Shown here: positions 42,555 to 51,408 of the stretch, in pieces
Position numbering within the stretch: position 1 is the stretch's first letter
Layout of the letters: every line of letters begins with the position of its first letter
Source of the DNA: Bacillota bacterium
GTDB lineage: Bacteria; Bacillota; Clostridia; Christensenellales; Aristaeellaceae
Length of the DNA: 64,000 bases
NCBI GenBank assembly: GCA_023425025.1
Contig: JAFADG010000020.1
Span: 86,301 to 150,300, forward strand
Direction of reading: 5' to 3'
The notes under the pieces: model-generated
Told to the model about the DNA's origin: nothing
Seen by the model: the letters and a program-made list of their open reading frames with translations, nothing else
The model's database searches: none
Position numbers and translations under genes: made by a program

Positions 42555-43136
42555 ATGCTGGTGAACGCGATGCGGGATTTGATAGAGGATGTCTGCCGCC
42601 GGGGGAAAGGGCCTTTCGATATGGATTTTTTTGAAAAGCACGTTTGCGTGATGGCCGGCATTGCCGATGCTTTGGCAAAGGACCTGGGCGCCGACCGGGA
42701 GATCGTGGCACTTTCCGCCTACCTGCATGACATCGCCGCCGTTGAGGACTACGCGTCGGTGGCCAGTCATCACATCCTGGGCGGGGAGCGGGCGGCGGAG
42801 ATACTGTCAGACTATGGGTACCCCACCGAAAAGATTGCCGCTGTCCGTCAGTGCATTTTAACTCATTCCGCGCCATTGGCGCTGCATCAGGGCACGGCAG
42901 AGGAAGTTTGCATTTCCAACGCTGATGCCGCAAGCCAGGTGATTATGCCCGGTTACTGGCTGCGCTACGCCTTTTCCGTGAAGCAATTTGGGTACAGGCA
43001 AGGGCTTGACTGGTACCGGGAAAAGATCGACGTCCACTATGCCGGCATGGTGCCGGAAGCCAGGGTAATCATAGAGGAGGCCTACCATGCGGAGCGGCTG
43101 TTGTTTGACCGGGAAGCACAAGCGCCGAGGAACTGA
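42555..43136 (+). CDS. HD-domain phosphohydrolase
   Basis: A 193-residue protein with an HD metal-binding core: L-S-A-Y-L-H-D-I-A-A (the H-D pair near residues 58-59), S-H-H-I-L-G-G near 70, I-L-T-H-S near 98, and a later D in N-A-D-A-A. It probably hydrolyses a nucleotide or other phosphate ester. AGGAGG lies 8 bases before ATG 42555. Confidence 0.82.
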   Translation: MLVNAMRDLIEDVCRRGKGPFDMDFFEKHVCVMAGIADALAKDLGADREIVALSAYLHDIAAVEDYASVASHHILGGERAAEILSDYGYPTEKIAAVRQCILTHSAPLALHQGTAEEVCISNADAASQVIMPGYWLRYAFSVKQFGYRQGLDWYREKIDVHYAGMVPEARVIIEEAYHAERLLFDREAQAPRN

Positions 43137-43200
43137 TTACTGTATAAGCAAATAAAATACGCCGCGGCATGATCACGATGGATGGAGAGGTAAAAAATCA

Positions 43201-43908
43201 ATGAGCTATTTTGATTACCTGGCCTGCAGCCGGGAACTGCCCACCGGATTGTTTGGCGTACCGCCCAAAGCGATCTACAATAGCTACATGGCGTATAGGA
43301 ACTCCATCGATTTTGTTGCACCGCGAAATCCAATGACCAATCAATTGACGGATATGAACAGTGAACACCAAAAGAAGACAGAACAGCTGAAGGGCAAGGT
43401 GATCGTATACGAAACCGTATCTGATACGCAGGGGGTAAGGCTCGAGCCGTATGAACCCATCATTACACACCGGGGCGGCGAAGTGTTTGAAACCGGCAGG
43501 AAAGTGATGGCCAAACATTTTATGCTGCCTCACTTATATAATCTGTATGTCAGTTCTGAGAAAACGCTGATGGAGTTTCTGTGCAAATACCTGCAGCCGG
43601 GGGATCAGGCCGAAGTCTATACCTGCTGGGCGGGCGAGGAAAAGAGAAAGTACAAAGGGGAAGTTCAGATCATTGATTTGGAGGATGTGGTACAGGGGAG
43701 GGGTCTATCAGGTCAGATGCAATCATCACAAGGGAGTGCATTCACCAGGTACCTTGCGCCGAGCGTGCCTCAATTGCAGTACAGGATCGCGCCCGTCAAG
43801 CCGGTCAATCATGTGATGGAAGTCATCAAGGAAAAGGGGCATGTAGGTGTCGTTGTGCACATGGCACACGAACAGGGTTTTTTGATTGATCCAAAGGAAA
43901 GCGAGTAA
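43201..43908 (+). CDS. Unrecognised 235-residue protein
   Basis: No family recognised. The protein is soluble, with an N-terminal Y-F-D-Y-L-A-C-S-R-E-L-P, a central beta-like stretch (G-K-V-I-V-Y-E-T, residues 62-69), a helix around H-F-M-L-P-H-L-Y-N-L-Y, and a C-terminal V-V-V-H-M-A-H-E-Q-G-F. GGAGAGG lies 10 bases upstream of the ATG. Base composition appears somewhat more AT-rich than its neighbours. Together with the following gene it could be recently acquired, for example part of a contact-toxin immunity or effector set, but nothing in the sequence proves this. Confidence 0.55.
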   Translation: MSYFDYLACSRELPTGLFGVPPKAIYNSYMAYRNSIDFVAPRNPMTNQLTDMNSEHQKKTEQLKGKVIVYETVSDTQGVRLEPYEPIITHRGGEVFETGRKVMAKHFMLPHLYNLYVSSEKTLMEFLCKYLQPGDQAEVYTCWAGEEKRKYKGEVQIIDLEDVVQGRGLSGQMQSSQGSAFTRYLAPSVPQLQYRIAPVKPVNHVMEVIKEKGHVGVVVHMAHEQGFLIDPKESE

Positions 43909-43969
43909 TGCGGCCGCTTATGCGCCGCTCATTTTATCACTTTTATCCAGAATGAATTTGGAGGCAGTC

Positions 43970-44437
43970 ATGAACAAAAAGACAAGGGATTTCAAGAAAG
44001 CGGACAGGTACGCCGCACGAGCCGCCAAAGAGTTTCAGGTTGATTATTCTGCTGGGGATTGGTTTGACTATTGGCATAAGCATCTGGACATGAGGGGGGC
44101 TACTGTCAATCAACCCAAGCGCCGGCAAAGGTATATGCGGCATTATCTGGGTATGCTCGATGTGGTGCAGGCGCAATCTGCAAAGTGGGACAAACCGTTT
44201 CAGACATGGATTCACGTCAGTGAAGATGGAGAGGCGGACGCACTATTTTTCCATACTCCAAATAGGACAAAGGACTTTCCATACAAGGACAATGAAATGA
44301 TAGAATGGGATGCGAAGCTGCCGGACTGGCTTCATGATATGATTGACCCCAGCCAATACCGGTTTGGGATGGTGCCCTATAACGATTTAACGCAGTACAT
44401 CATTCAAAAAAGGGGCTTGGGCGTACCGGTTTGGTAA
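43970..44437 (+). CDS. Unrecognised 155-residue protein
   Basis: No family recognised. It has a basic N-terminus (K-K-T-R-D-F-K-K-A-D-R-Y-A-A-R-A-A-K), then many aromatic residues (W-F-D-Y-W-H-K-H, W-D-K-P-F-Q-T-W-I-H-V, L-P-D-W-L-H-D-M). The small, Trp-rich, acidic-aromatic style recalls immunity-type proteins, but this is only an impression. ATG 43970 has GGAGG 5 bases upstream. It lies 61 bases after the 43201 gene on the same strand, and a shared terminator follows at 44464. Confidence 0.55.
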   Translation: MNKKTRDFKKADRYAARAAKEFQVDYSAGDWFDYWHKHLDMRGATVNQPKRRQRYMRHYLGMLDVVQAQSAKWDKPFQTWIHVSEDGEADALFFHTPNRTKDFPYKDNEMIEWDAKLPDWLHDMIDPSQYRFGMVPYNDLTQYIIQKRGLGVPVW

Positions 44438-44463
44438 TGCAGACCAAGAGACCCAATAATAAG

Positions 44464-44488
44464 GGGAGCCGCCCAACGGGCGGCTCCC
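44464..44488. terminator. Bidirectional hairpin between the unknown gene and nifJ
   Basis: An 11-bp perfect stem GGGAGCCGCCC (464-474) pairs with 478-488 across a 3-base loop, between convergent genes. Confidence 0.75.
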
Positions 44489-44510
44489 TGACTTTGTTGA
44501 GTCACTGACC

Positions 44511-47500
44511 TTACTGGGCCAGCTTCTTGTACGTATCCAAACGATGGGCGGCATCCTTCTCCGCTTCGGCAAACAGCTTTTCGGCTGTTTCGGGGAACAG
44601 CTTGGTCAAGGAGGTGTAGCGGGTTTCACCCTTCAGGAAATCCTGGTAGCTCTGGGTGGGATCCTTGCTGTCCAGAACGAAGGGGTTCTTGCCCTGATCC
44701 TGAAGATCGGGGTTGTACCGATACAGCGGCCAGTAACCGGTGGCAACAGCCTTGCGGGTTTCGGCCTGGGAAAGACCCATGTTGATGCCGTGGTTGATGC
44801 AGGGGGAGTAGGCGATGATCAGGGAGGGGCCCGGATAGGCCTCGGCCTCGCTGACGGCCTTCATCAACTGGGCGGGGTTGGCGCTCATGGCGACGGTGGC
44901 AACATACACGTAGCCGTAGCTCATGGCCATCAGGCCCAGGTCCTTCTTGCGGGTGCGCTTGCCGGCGGCGGCAAACTTGGCCACAGCGCCGGTGGGGCTG
45001 GACTTGGAGGCCTGGCCGCCGGTGTTGGAGTACACTTCGGTATCCAGAACCAGCACGTTCACATCCTGGCCGGATGCCAGCACGTGGTCGAGCCCGCCGT
45101 AACCGATGTCATAGGCCCAGCCGTCGCCGCCGAAGATCCAAACGGACTTCTTGACCAGCAGGTCGGTGTTGTCAATGACCTCTTGCGCCAGGGTGCAGGC
45201 CTCGCAGGTGCAGACCTTGCCGTTTTTCAGCCACTCGGCTTCCCACTCGGTGCCGGTCAGGTCCACATCAACGCCGTCCTTGCAGGCGGCCAAAAGTTTT
45301 TGCGCGGCAGCCTTGGATGCTTCGGCGTCATTCATGCCCGCCAGCCATTCCTTGCCGGCTTCCTTGACGGCGTCCTCGGTATACTCCACGGCGATCAGCT
45401 TTTCAACGGTTTGGGCCAGGTTTTCGCGGCGCTGCGCATACGCCAATTGCATACCGAAGCCGAACTCGGCGTTGTCTTCGAACAGGCTGTTGGCCCATGC
45501 GGGACCCTGGCCCTTTTCGTTGACGGTGTAGGGGCAGGTGGGGGCGGAACCGCCGTAGATGGAGGAGCAGCCCGTGGCGTTGGCAACGACCATGCGGTCG
45601 CCGTACAGCTGGGTGATGAGCTTGATGTAGGGGGTCTCGCCGCAGCCTGCGCAGGCGCCGGAGAACTCAAACAGCGGCTTCAAAGCCTGGCTGTTCTTTA
45701 CGGTAGCCTTGTTGGTGATCGTCGTGATTTCGGGCATGGTCATGGCGAATTCCCAGAAAGGCTCCTGGTACTTCTGGGTCTCCAGGGGTTCCATTTCCAG
45801 GGCCTTGGTCTTGGCGGGGCACACCTCGGCGCAGTTGCCGCAGCCGGTGCAGTCCATGGGGCTGATCTGGATGCGGAACTGCATGCCGGCGAATTCCTTA
45901 CCGCTGGCAGGTTTTGTCACATACCCCTCGGGGGCATCCTTCATCATGGCTTCGGGGGTGTAGATGGGGCGGATGACGGCGTGGGGGCAAACCAGGGAAC
46001 ACTGGTTGCACTGAATGCAGTTTTCGGGGATCCATTTGGGAACCTTCACCGCGATGCCGCGCTTTTCATAGCGGGTGGTGGCGGTGGGCACAACGCCGGC
46101 AGGATCGAACTTTGAGACGGGCAGCTTGTCGCCTTCCTGGGTCAGGATGGGGGAAATGACATCATAGAAGTAGTCGGTGGCCTTGACGCGCACGGGCTCT
46201 GCGCCGGTTTGGGCGTTTGCCCATTCGGCGGGAACCTTGACTTCCTTCAGGCCGGAGATGGCGCTGTCGATGGCGGCATAGTTCTGCTGCACAACCGCGT
46301 CGCCCTTGCGGCCATAGGTCTTCTTGGCATAGGCCTTCATGTAGCTTTCGGCCTCTTCGTAGGGGATGACTTCGGCCAGCTTGAAGAAGGCAGCCTGCAT
46401 GATGGTGTTGATACGGCCGCCCATGCCCACCTTGCCGGCCAGGTCGATGGCGTCGATGGTGTAGAAGCGGGCCTTTTTCTTGGCCAGCAGCCGCTTCATT
46501 TTGGCGGGCAGCTGAGCGTCCATTTCCTCAGCGCTCCAGGGGCTGTTGAGCAGGAACACGCCGCCCTCTTTCAAAGAGGAGACCATATCATACACGGTGA
46601 CGTAGGCGGGGTTGTGGCAGGCCACAAAGTCCGCGGCGTCGATCAGGTACGTGGACTGGATGGGGGATTTGCCAAAGCGCAGGTGGCTGACGGTCAGGCC
46701 GCCGGACTTTTTGGAGTCGTAGGCGAAATAGCCCTGCACATACATGTCGGTGTGGTCGCCGATGATCTTGATGGAGTTCTTGTTGGCGCCGACGGTGCCG
46801 TCCGCGCCCAGGCCGTAGAACTTGCAGGCCACGGTGCCGGCGGGGGCCGCGATCAGCTGCTCGCCAAGGGGCAGGCTCAGGCCTGTCACGTCGTCTTCGA
46901 TACCCACGGTGAAGTGGTTCTTCATTTCGCCGTCCAGGTTGTCGTACACAGCCTTGACCATGGTGGGGGTGAATTCCTTGCTGCCAAGGCCATAGCGGCC
47001 GCCGACGACGGTCAGCTCACGGCCGGCTTCGGCCAGGGCGGAACGGACGTCAAGGTACAGGGGTTCGCCCAGGCTGCCGGCTTCCTTGGTGCGGTCCAGC
47101 ACGGCCAGCTTCTTGCAGCTGGCGGGGATGGCGGCGATAAAGTGCTTGGCGGAGAAAGGGCGGTACAGGCGGACCTTGATCAGGCCGACCTTTTCGCCTT
47201 TCTTCAAAAGGGCGTTGATGGTTTCTTCAATGGTTTCGCAGCCGGAGCCCATAGCGATGATGACCTTTTGCGCGTCGGGAGCGCCGACATACTGGAACAG
47301 CTCGTACTTGCGGCCGGTGAGCTTATGCACATCGGCCATGACGCCTTCCACGATCTCGGGCACGGCGTCATAGAATTTATTGGCGGCTTCCCTGTTCTGG
47401 AAGTAGATGTCGGGATTCTGGGCAGTGCCCTGCTGGTGGGGATGTTCGGGGTTCATGGCACGGGCGCGGAATTCGGCAATCTTCGTCTGATCGACCAGGG

Positions 47501-48074
47501 ATTCGATTTCGCTGTACTCGATGCCGTCGATCTTCTGCACTTCGTGGCTGGTGCGGAAGCCGTCGAAGAAATGCAGGAAGGGCACGCTGGCTTTCAGCGT
47601 GGCCAGGTGGGAAACCAGCGCCAGGTCCATGGCTTCCTGCACGCTGTTGGAGGACAGCATGGCATAGCCGGTCTGACGGCAGGCCATCACGTCCTGATGG
47701 TCGCCAAAGATGGAAAGGGCGTGGGCGGCCAGTGCGCGGGCGCTTACATGGAAAACGCAGGGCAAAAGCTCACCGGCGATTTTATACATGTTCGGGATCA
47801 TAAGCAGCAAACCCTGACTGGCTGTAAAGGTGCTGGTCAGAGCGCCGGCCACCAAGGAGCCGTGCACAGCGCCGGCCGCGCCGGCTTCACTTTGCATTTC
47901 CGCCACACGGACCTGTTGTCCGAACAGATTTTTGCGCCCCTGGGCCGACCACTCATCCACCATTTCCGCCATGTTGGAGGAAGGCGTGATGGGATAAATC
48001 GCCGCCACATCGCTGAACGCATAAGCGACATGGCTGACGGCCGTGTTGCCGTCCACAGTCATTTTGATAGCCAT
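44511..48074 (-). CDS. nifJ: Pyruvate:ferredoxin (flavodoxin) oxidoreductase
   Basis: A 1187-residue single-chain PFOR, which oxidatively decarboxylates pyruvate to acetyl-CoA and CO2 and passes electrons to ferredoxin. Domains in order: N-terminal pyrimidine-binding domain (I-Y-P-I-T-P-S-S near 25, with T-A-S-Q-G-L-L-L-M), transketolase-like domain II, the gamma-like domain, two 4Fe-4S motifs (C-I-Q-C-N-Q-C-S-L-V-C-P and C-T-G-C-G-N-C-A-E-V-C-P, about 680-755), and the C-terminal TPP domain with a proximal-cluster cysteine pair (C-A-G-C-G-E-T) and G-D-G-W-A-Y-D-I-G. ATG 48074 has AGGAGG 7 bases upstream; a longer open frame upstream is not protein-like. It is monocistronic with a consensus promoter. 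Confidence 0.97.
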   Translation of the reverse strand: MAIKMTVDGNTAVSHVAYAFSDVAAIYPITPSSNMAEMVDEWSAQGRKNLFGQQVRVAEMQSEAGAAGAVHGSLVAGALTSTFTASQGLLLMIPNMYKIAGELLPCVFHVSARALAAHALSIFGDHQDVMACRQTGYAMLSSNSVQEAMDLALVSHLATLKASVPFLHFFDGFRTSHEVQKIDGIEYSEIESLVDQTKIAEFRARAMNPEHPHQQGTAQNPDIYFQNREAANKFYDAVPEIVEGVMADVHKLTGRKYELFQYVGAPDAQKVIIAMGSGCETIEETINALLKKGEKVGLIKVRLYRPFSAKHFIAAIPASCKKLAVLDRTKEAGSLGEPLYLDVRSALAEAGRELTVVGGRYGLGSKEFTPTMVKAVYDNLDGEMKNHFTVGIEDDVTGLSLPLGEQLIAAPAGTVACKFYGLGADGTVGANKNSIKIIGDHTDMYVQGYFAYDSKKSGGLTVSHLRFGKSPIQSTYLIDAADFVACHNPAYVTVYDMVSSLKEGGVFLLNSPWSAEEMDAQLPAKMKRLLAKKKARFYTIDAIDLAGKVGMGGRINTIMQAAFFKLAEVIPYEEAESYMKAYAKKTYGRKGDAVVQQNYAAIDSAISGLKEVKVPAEWANAQTGAEPVRVKATDYFYDVISPILTQEGDKLPVSKFDPAGVVPTATTRYEKRGIAVKVPKWIPENCIQCNQCSLVCPHAVIRPIYTPEAMMKDAPEGYVTKPASGKEFAGMQFRIQISPMDCTGCGNCAEVCPAKTKALEMEPLETQKYQEPFWEFAMTMPEITTITNKATVKNSQALKPLFEFSGACAGCGETPYIKLITQLYGDRMVVANATGCSSIYGGSAPTCPYTVNEKGQGPAWANSLFEDNAEFGFGMQLAYAQRRENLAQTVEKLIAVEYTEDAVKEAGKEWLAGMNDAEASKAAAQKLLAACKDGVDVDLTGTEWEAEWLKNGKVCTCEACTLAQEVIDNTDLLVKKSVWIFGGDGWAYDIGYGGLDHVLASGQDVNVLVLDTEVYSNTGGQASKSSPTGAVAKFAAAGKRTRKKDLGLMAMSYGYVYVATVAMSANPAQLMKAVSEAEAYPGPSLIIAYSPCINHGINMGLSQAETRKAVATGYWPLYRYNPDLQDQGKNPFVLDSKDPTQSYQDFLKGETRYTSLTKLFPETAEKLFAEAEKDAAHRLDTYKKLAQ

Positions 48075-48131
48075 GGATGAACCTCCTTGTTTCTGTTGCG
48101 CCTCTTGCGCGGCATGTCCGCTAACATTGCT

Positions 48132-48160
48132 ATTATAAGGATGCAATCCATCAATGTCAA
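48132..48160 (-). promoter_or_regulatory. Consensus sigma-A promoter of nifJ
   Basis: On the minus strand, TTGACA (155-160) and TATAAT (132-137) lie exactly 17 bases apart, a perfect match to the consensus, about 58 bases upstream of the nifJ ATG. This predicts very high expression, as expected for PFOR in a fermenter. Confidence 0.9.
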
Positions 48161-48271
48161 TAAATTGACAGAATTCCTGCACGGCAAAATGAAAAAAGTA
48201 CAACAGGTATTCAAAACCGCCCGCTCCCATAAAGGTTGCCGGAAATCGTTTGATTCCATACACGAAATGGA

Positions 48272-48300
48272 TTGAAAGCGCTTGCGTTTCATGATATGAT
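48272..48300 (+). promoter_or_regulatory. Promoter of the SDR/coiled-coil gene with cre-like operator
   Basis: TTGAAA (272-277) and TATGAT (295-300) lie 17 bases apart. The TGAAAGCGC-TT-GCGTTTCA imperfect palindrome (273-291) covers the -35 and spacer; it resembles a CcpA or LacI-family operator but does not match the cre consensus at two positions. Confidence 0.65.
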
Positions 48301-48388
48301 ACATGTGAATATATCTAACCATATAATGGATATCGTATTGCCTTGATCATCCCGGCCTCTCAGCAATGGATGGAAGGACAGGGTACGA

Positions 48389-50353
48389 ATGAGAAATGTT
48401 CTGATAACCGGCAACGGCGCATCCCTCGCCGCCCATGTATGCCAGCGGCTTTCCCGGCAGCATCACGCCGTGATCGCGGCGTTCAATACACCGGCCATCG
48501 CCCATACAAAAGGGGTCGATATTGTCGCGCTGTCCCAGGAAAAAACGCTGGAACAGGTTTTTCAGACCTATACGTTTCATGCCATGATATTCCTTGGTAC
48601 CCGCGGCGAGCAGCAAAGCCGCGTTGCCGGGGAGGCCGATCTTTTGAGCAGCGCGCTGGCCCTTGCCAAGCGGCACGGCCTTGCCAGGGTGCTGTATATT
48701 ACCTCCGGCGAACTAAGCCGGCCTTTTGACGCCGCCAGCGAGCGCGGAGTGCTGATGCAGGCCATGGAGCAGCTTTGCGCCGCTTACCGCCATCAGGGGC
48801 TGGAAGTCACCGTACTGCGCCTGCCCTGCATTTTCGGGCCGGGTGAGGATGACACGCTGACCGGGAGGATGCTGCTTTGCGCCGCCAGGGGGGAAACGGT
48901 CGTCCTGCCCTTTTTAAGGGACGCGCAGATGGATTTTGTTTCCGCCGCCGAGGTGGCGCAGCTCATCTACCGGCTGGTGGAGAAGGATGCGCAGACGGAG
49001 GCGCTGCTCTGTGTGCGCGGCGCCGAGGCGCTGTCCGTGCGGGAGCTGACCGCCCTGCTGGGGCTGCTGGGGGCCAGTGTATCCCAGGGCGCCGGCAGCG
49101 GCGGGCATCCGCCCATGGAAGGGAGCACAGCGCTGCGCAATTACGGCTTTGCGCCTGCCGAGCGGCTCAGCGTTTCCCTGGACAGCCTGTATGCCGCCGT
49201 CAAAGCGGCGGTAGCCAGGCAAGCGTCGGGCAAGAGCAGAATCCGCGGCTTTTTCAGCCGTTATCCGGCGGTGATCAAAGGGACCTCCCTGGTTGCGGGC
49301 TTTGCCGCCATGGAAGCGCTGCAGATACTGCAAAACGCAGGCTCCCTTCCCGCGGCGGACTTGAGACTCATCTATGTTGTGCTCGTAAGCGCGGCCCATG
49401 GGCTGCACACGGGCCTGTTCGCCGTGATCCTTGCCAGCTTTTCCATCGCCCGCGGGTACGGCGCCCGTGGCATGGATGTATGGGCGCTGCTTGCCGACGT
49501 AAAATCATGGCTGCCCTTTGCCGTGCTGATTTTGCTCGCCTCCTTTACCGGTTATGCCAGGGACAAAGGGCGCCGGGAGGCGAGCCGTGCCCGGGACGAA
49601 GCACGGACGCTGGAAAAGCGCTGCGCCTTTTTGCAGGATTTGTACAAGCAGGCGCTGCTGGACAAGGATAGCCAGCCGGATTCGCCTGTTCCTACGCAGG
49701 AACGCCTGGAGCAGCAGCTGACGCAGCTTCGCCAGGGCCAGGAGCGGCTGGAGCAGGAATGGCTGACGCTTTTGAAAAAGGAGCAGGCCCGCTGGGAGGA
49801 TGCAAAGCCGCTGGAAAACAAGGCGGAGGAAGCGGCGCTTAAGGAAAAACCGCAGGCCCCTGAAATGACCCGGGCCCAAAGGGAGCAGCAGGAACTGAAA
49901 GCCGAGCTGGAAAGGCTGCGCAAGGCCCGACAAAGCGCCCTGCAGGAAATGATGGAGCGGCCCGACCCGGCAGAGGCCGGGCGGCGGCAGGACGGTCAGG
50001 AAGAGGACGCCGGCAAGCGCTACCGTTCGGCGCCTGTAAAGCCCCCCATCCTTCTGGAAGGCGTGAAGGCTCCGGCGAATGAAGAGGATATCGATTTTGA
50101 CGCCCTCCCTGCCCAGCTGGAAATTGACAATCTGCCTGATGATGATTACAGGCACGACAAGATCATTCTAAGCTCCCGTACACAGGCGCCGGCCCCCAAG
50201 GCGGACAAGGACGCAAGGCCGGAGCGGCAGGATGCGGCCGACACCGAATCGCCCTTTGGCAAGCTTACGCCGGATGAGCGCCGGCAGATGCTGGAGGCCA
50301 TGCAGGTGCGCGCAAAGACAGCTTTTGGTGGCAAGCCCAAGCGCAGAAGATAA
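48389..50353 (+). CDS. Fusion protein: SDR/epimerase domain, membrane helices, long coiled coil
   Basis: A 654-residue protein of unusual design. Residues 1-280 are an extended short-chain dehydrogenase/NAD-dependent epimerase fold (N-V-L-I-T-G-N-G-A-S-L at the start, variant of the TGxxGxxG motif; L-Y-I-T-S-G-E; V-L-R-L-P-C-I-F-G-P-G). The usual catalytic Y-x-x-x-K is not obvious, so it may be a binding rather than an active domain. Residues 290-390 hold about four hydrophobic helices, the middle part resembling DUF4118-like membrane segments (L-I-Y-V-V-L-V-S-A-A-H-G-L-H-T-G-L). From 392 to about 545 is a Glu/Arg/Gln-rich coiled coil, then a disordered acidic/basic tail. The layout recalls PelD-type proteins of Gram-positive exopolysaccharide clusters, but without GAF/GGDEF, and no pel genes are adjacent. 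Confidence 0.75.
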   Translation: MRNVLITGNGASLAAHVCQRLSRQHHAVIAAFNTPAIAHTKGVDIVALSQEKTLEQVFQTYTFHAMIFLGTRGEQQSRVAGEADLLSSALALAKRHGLARVLYITSGELSRPFDAASERGVLMQAMEQLCAAYRHQGLEVTVLRLPCIFGPGEDDTLTGRMLLCAARGETVVLPFLRDAQMDFVSAAEVAQLIYRLVEKDAQTEALLCVRGAEALSVRELTALLGLLGASVSQGAGSGGHPPMEGSTALRNYGFAPAERLSVSLDSLYAAVKAAVARQASGKSRIRGFFSRYPAVIKGTSLVAGFAAMEALQILQNAGSLPAADLRLIYVVLVSAAHGLHTGLFAVILASFSIARGYGARGMDVWALLADVKSWLPFAVLILLASFTGYARDKGRREASRARDEARTLEKRCAFLQDLYKQALLDKDSQPDSPVPTQERLEQQLTQLRQGQERLEQEWLTLLKKEQARWEDAKPLENKAEEAALKEKPQAPEMTRAQREQQELKAELERLRKARQSALQEMMERPDPAEAGRRQDGQEEDAGKRYRSAPVKPPILLEGVKAPANEEDIDFDALPAQLEIDNLPDDDYRHDKIILSSRTQAPAPKADKDARPERQDAADTESPFGKLTPDERRQMLEAMQVRAKTAFGGKPKRRR

Positions 50354-50410
50354 GCTTTTCCGCAAAGATTAGGAACACATTAGTTTTCCATTAATTTCTT
50401 TGGGAATGTA

Positions 50411-50438
50411 TTGACAATGCCTGTGCATTCGGTATAAT
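50411..50438 (+). promoter_or_regulatory. Sigma-A promoter for the FMN-binding/flavodoxin pair
   Basis: TTGACA (411-416) and TATAAT (433-438) are consensus hexamers with a 16-base spacer, about 75 bases upstream of ATG 50515. Confidence 0.8.
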
Positions 50439-50514
50439 GGCCACGTTCTGAAAGGGACGGCGGCCTTTTTTTGCGGGGATGCGCAGGTGCGCGGAGGGAA
50501 AAAGGGGATAGGGA

Positions 50515-50910
50515 ATGAAGAAATTTTTCAAAGCGGCGGCAATCATCATCACAGCATTGGTGATCATTTTTACGGGACTTTTCTTGTATGTCTCCCGTGG
50601 GTTGGATGAAAAAAGCCAGCCGGAGCTTGCGGGGGTCACGGCCCAGGGACTTGCAGACGGCACGTATGAGGGCGGATATGATGGCGGCCGGTGGACCAAC
50701 CGCATGAAGGTCACGGTATCCGGGGAAAAGATGACGGATATCACCATTTTGCAAAATGTACTGTTTCCCTTGGAGAACGTGCCGCCGGAGTTGTTTCAGA
50801 GGGTAATTGCTGCCCAAACCACAAATGTGGACACGGTGGCCTCGGCGACCGTGACCAGCAAGGCCTATTTGAAATCCATCGAGAACGCGCTGACAAAGAA
50901 AGGGGAATGA
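50515..50910 (+). CDS. FMN-binding domain protein, membrane-anchored
   Basis: A 131-residue protein: one N-terminal membrane helix (about 8-28) and an extracytoplasmic FMN-binding domain (about 45-131) with D-G-T-Y-E-G-G-Y-D-G-G-R-W and the C-terminal D-T-V-A-S-A-T-V-T-S-K, similar to the RnfG/NqrC-type flavinylation motif where a threonine carries FMN covalently. A flavin transferase would be needed and none is visible nearby. It may pass electrons across or along the membrane. Its stop overlaps the start of the flavodoxin gene (ATGA). Confidence 0.82.
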   Translation: MKKFFKAAAIIITALVIIFTGLFLYVSRGLDEKSQPELAGVTAQGLADGTYEGGYDGGRWTNRMKVTVSGEKMTDITILQNVLFPLENVPPELFQRVIAAQTTNVDTVASATVTSKAYLKSIENALTKKGE

Positions 50911-51392
50911 GCATGGCTACATTGATCGCTTATGCAACCAAGCACGGCGTTACGGAAAAATGCGCCATTGCGCTGAAAGCGGCTTTGCCGGGCGGGGCCG
51001 ACCTGGTGAACTTAAAGGAGCGCACGCCGGACCTTCGTAAATATGATGCTGTGATTCTGGGGGCGTCTGTCTATGCCGGCATGCCCAGGAAGCAGGTCAA
51101 GGCCTTTGCGGCGAATCACGCGGCTGAACTGAAGCAGAAAAGGCTGGGGCTGTTCCTGTGCTGCATAGCGGGCGGGGAGCAAGCGGAGAAGCAATTGGAT
51201 GCGGCGTTTCCTCCCGAACTGCGCAAGGCCGCCAGTGCCCAGGGCGTTCTTGGCGGCGGATTTGATACCTCCAAAATGAACTTCATTGAAAAGTTTGCGG
51301 TGGAAAAGATCAGCGGCAAGAAGGTGGAGGACAGTCTTGATATCCATGAGGATGTCATGGATGCCTTTGTAAAGGCGTTTGGGCAGGCGTAA
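50907..51392 (+). CDS. Flavodoxin-domain protein (HemG/flavodoxin_5-like)
   Basis: A 161-residue cytoplasmic flavoprotein. The FMN phosphate loop is L-I-A-Y-A-T-K-H-G-V-T-E (about 6-17), followed by D-A-V-I-L-G-A-S-V-Y-A-G-M-P and L-F-L-C-C-I-A-G-G, as in protoporphyrinogen oxidase HemG-type flavodoxins. It lacks evidence of a heme-pathway role; it more likely supplies electrons, and the coupled FMN-binding membrane protein is the obvious partner. ATG 50907 overlaps the upstream stop; ATG 50913 is the alternative. Confidence 0.85.
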   Translation: MSMATLIAYATKHGVTEKCAIALKAALPGGADLVNLKERTPDLRKYDAVILGASVYAGMPRKQVKAFAANHAAELKQKRLGLFLCCIAGGEQAEKQLDAAFPPELRKAASAQGVLGGGFDTSKMNFIEKFAVEKISGKKVEDSLDIHEDVMDAFVKAFGQA

Positions 51393-51408
51393 AAGTTTCA
51401 AATATAGG

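Noticed and set aside
44544..48080. Two very long plus-strand open frames (about 520 and 620 codons) opposite nifJ
   Set aside because: They are antisense shadows of a GC-rich, highly codon-biased gene: Gly/Val/His-rich, without ribosome sites or recognisable domains, while the minus strand encodes a textbook PFOR.
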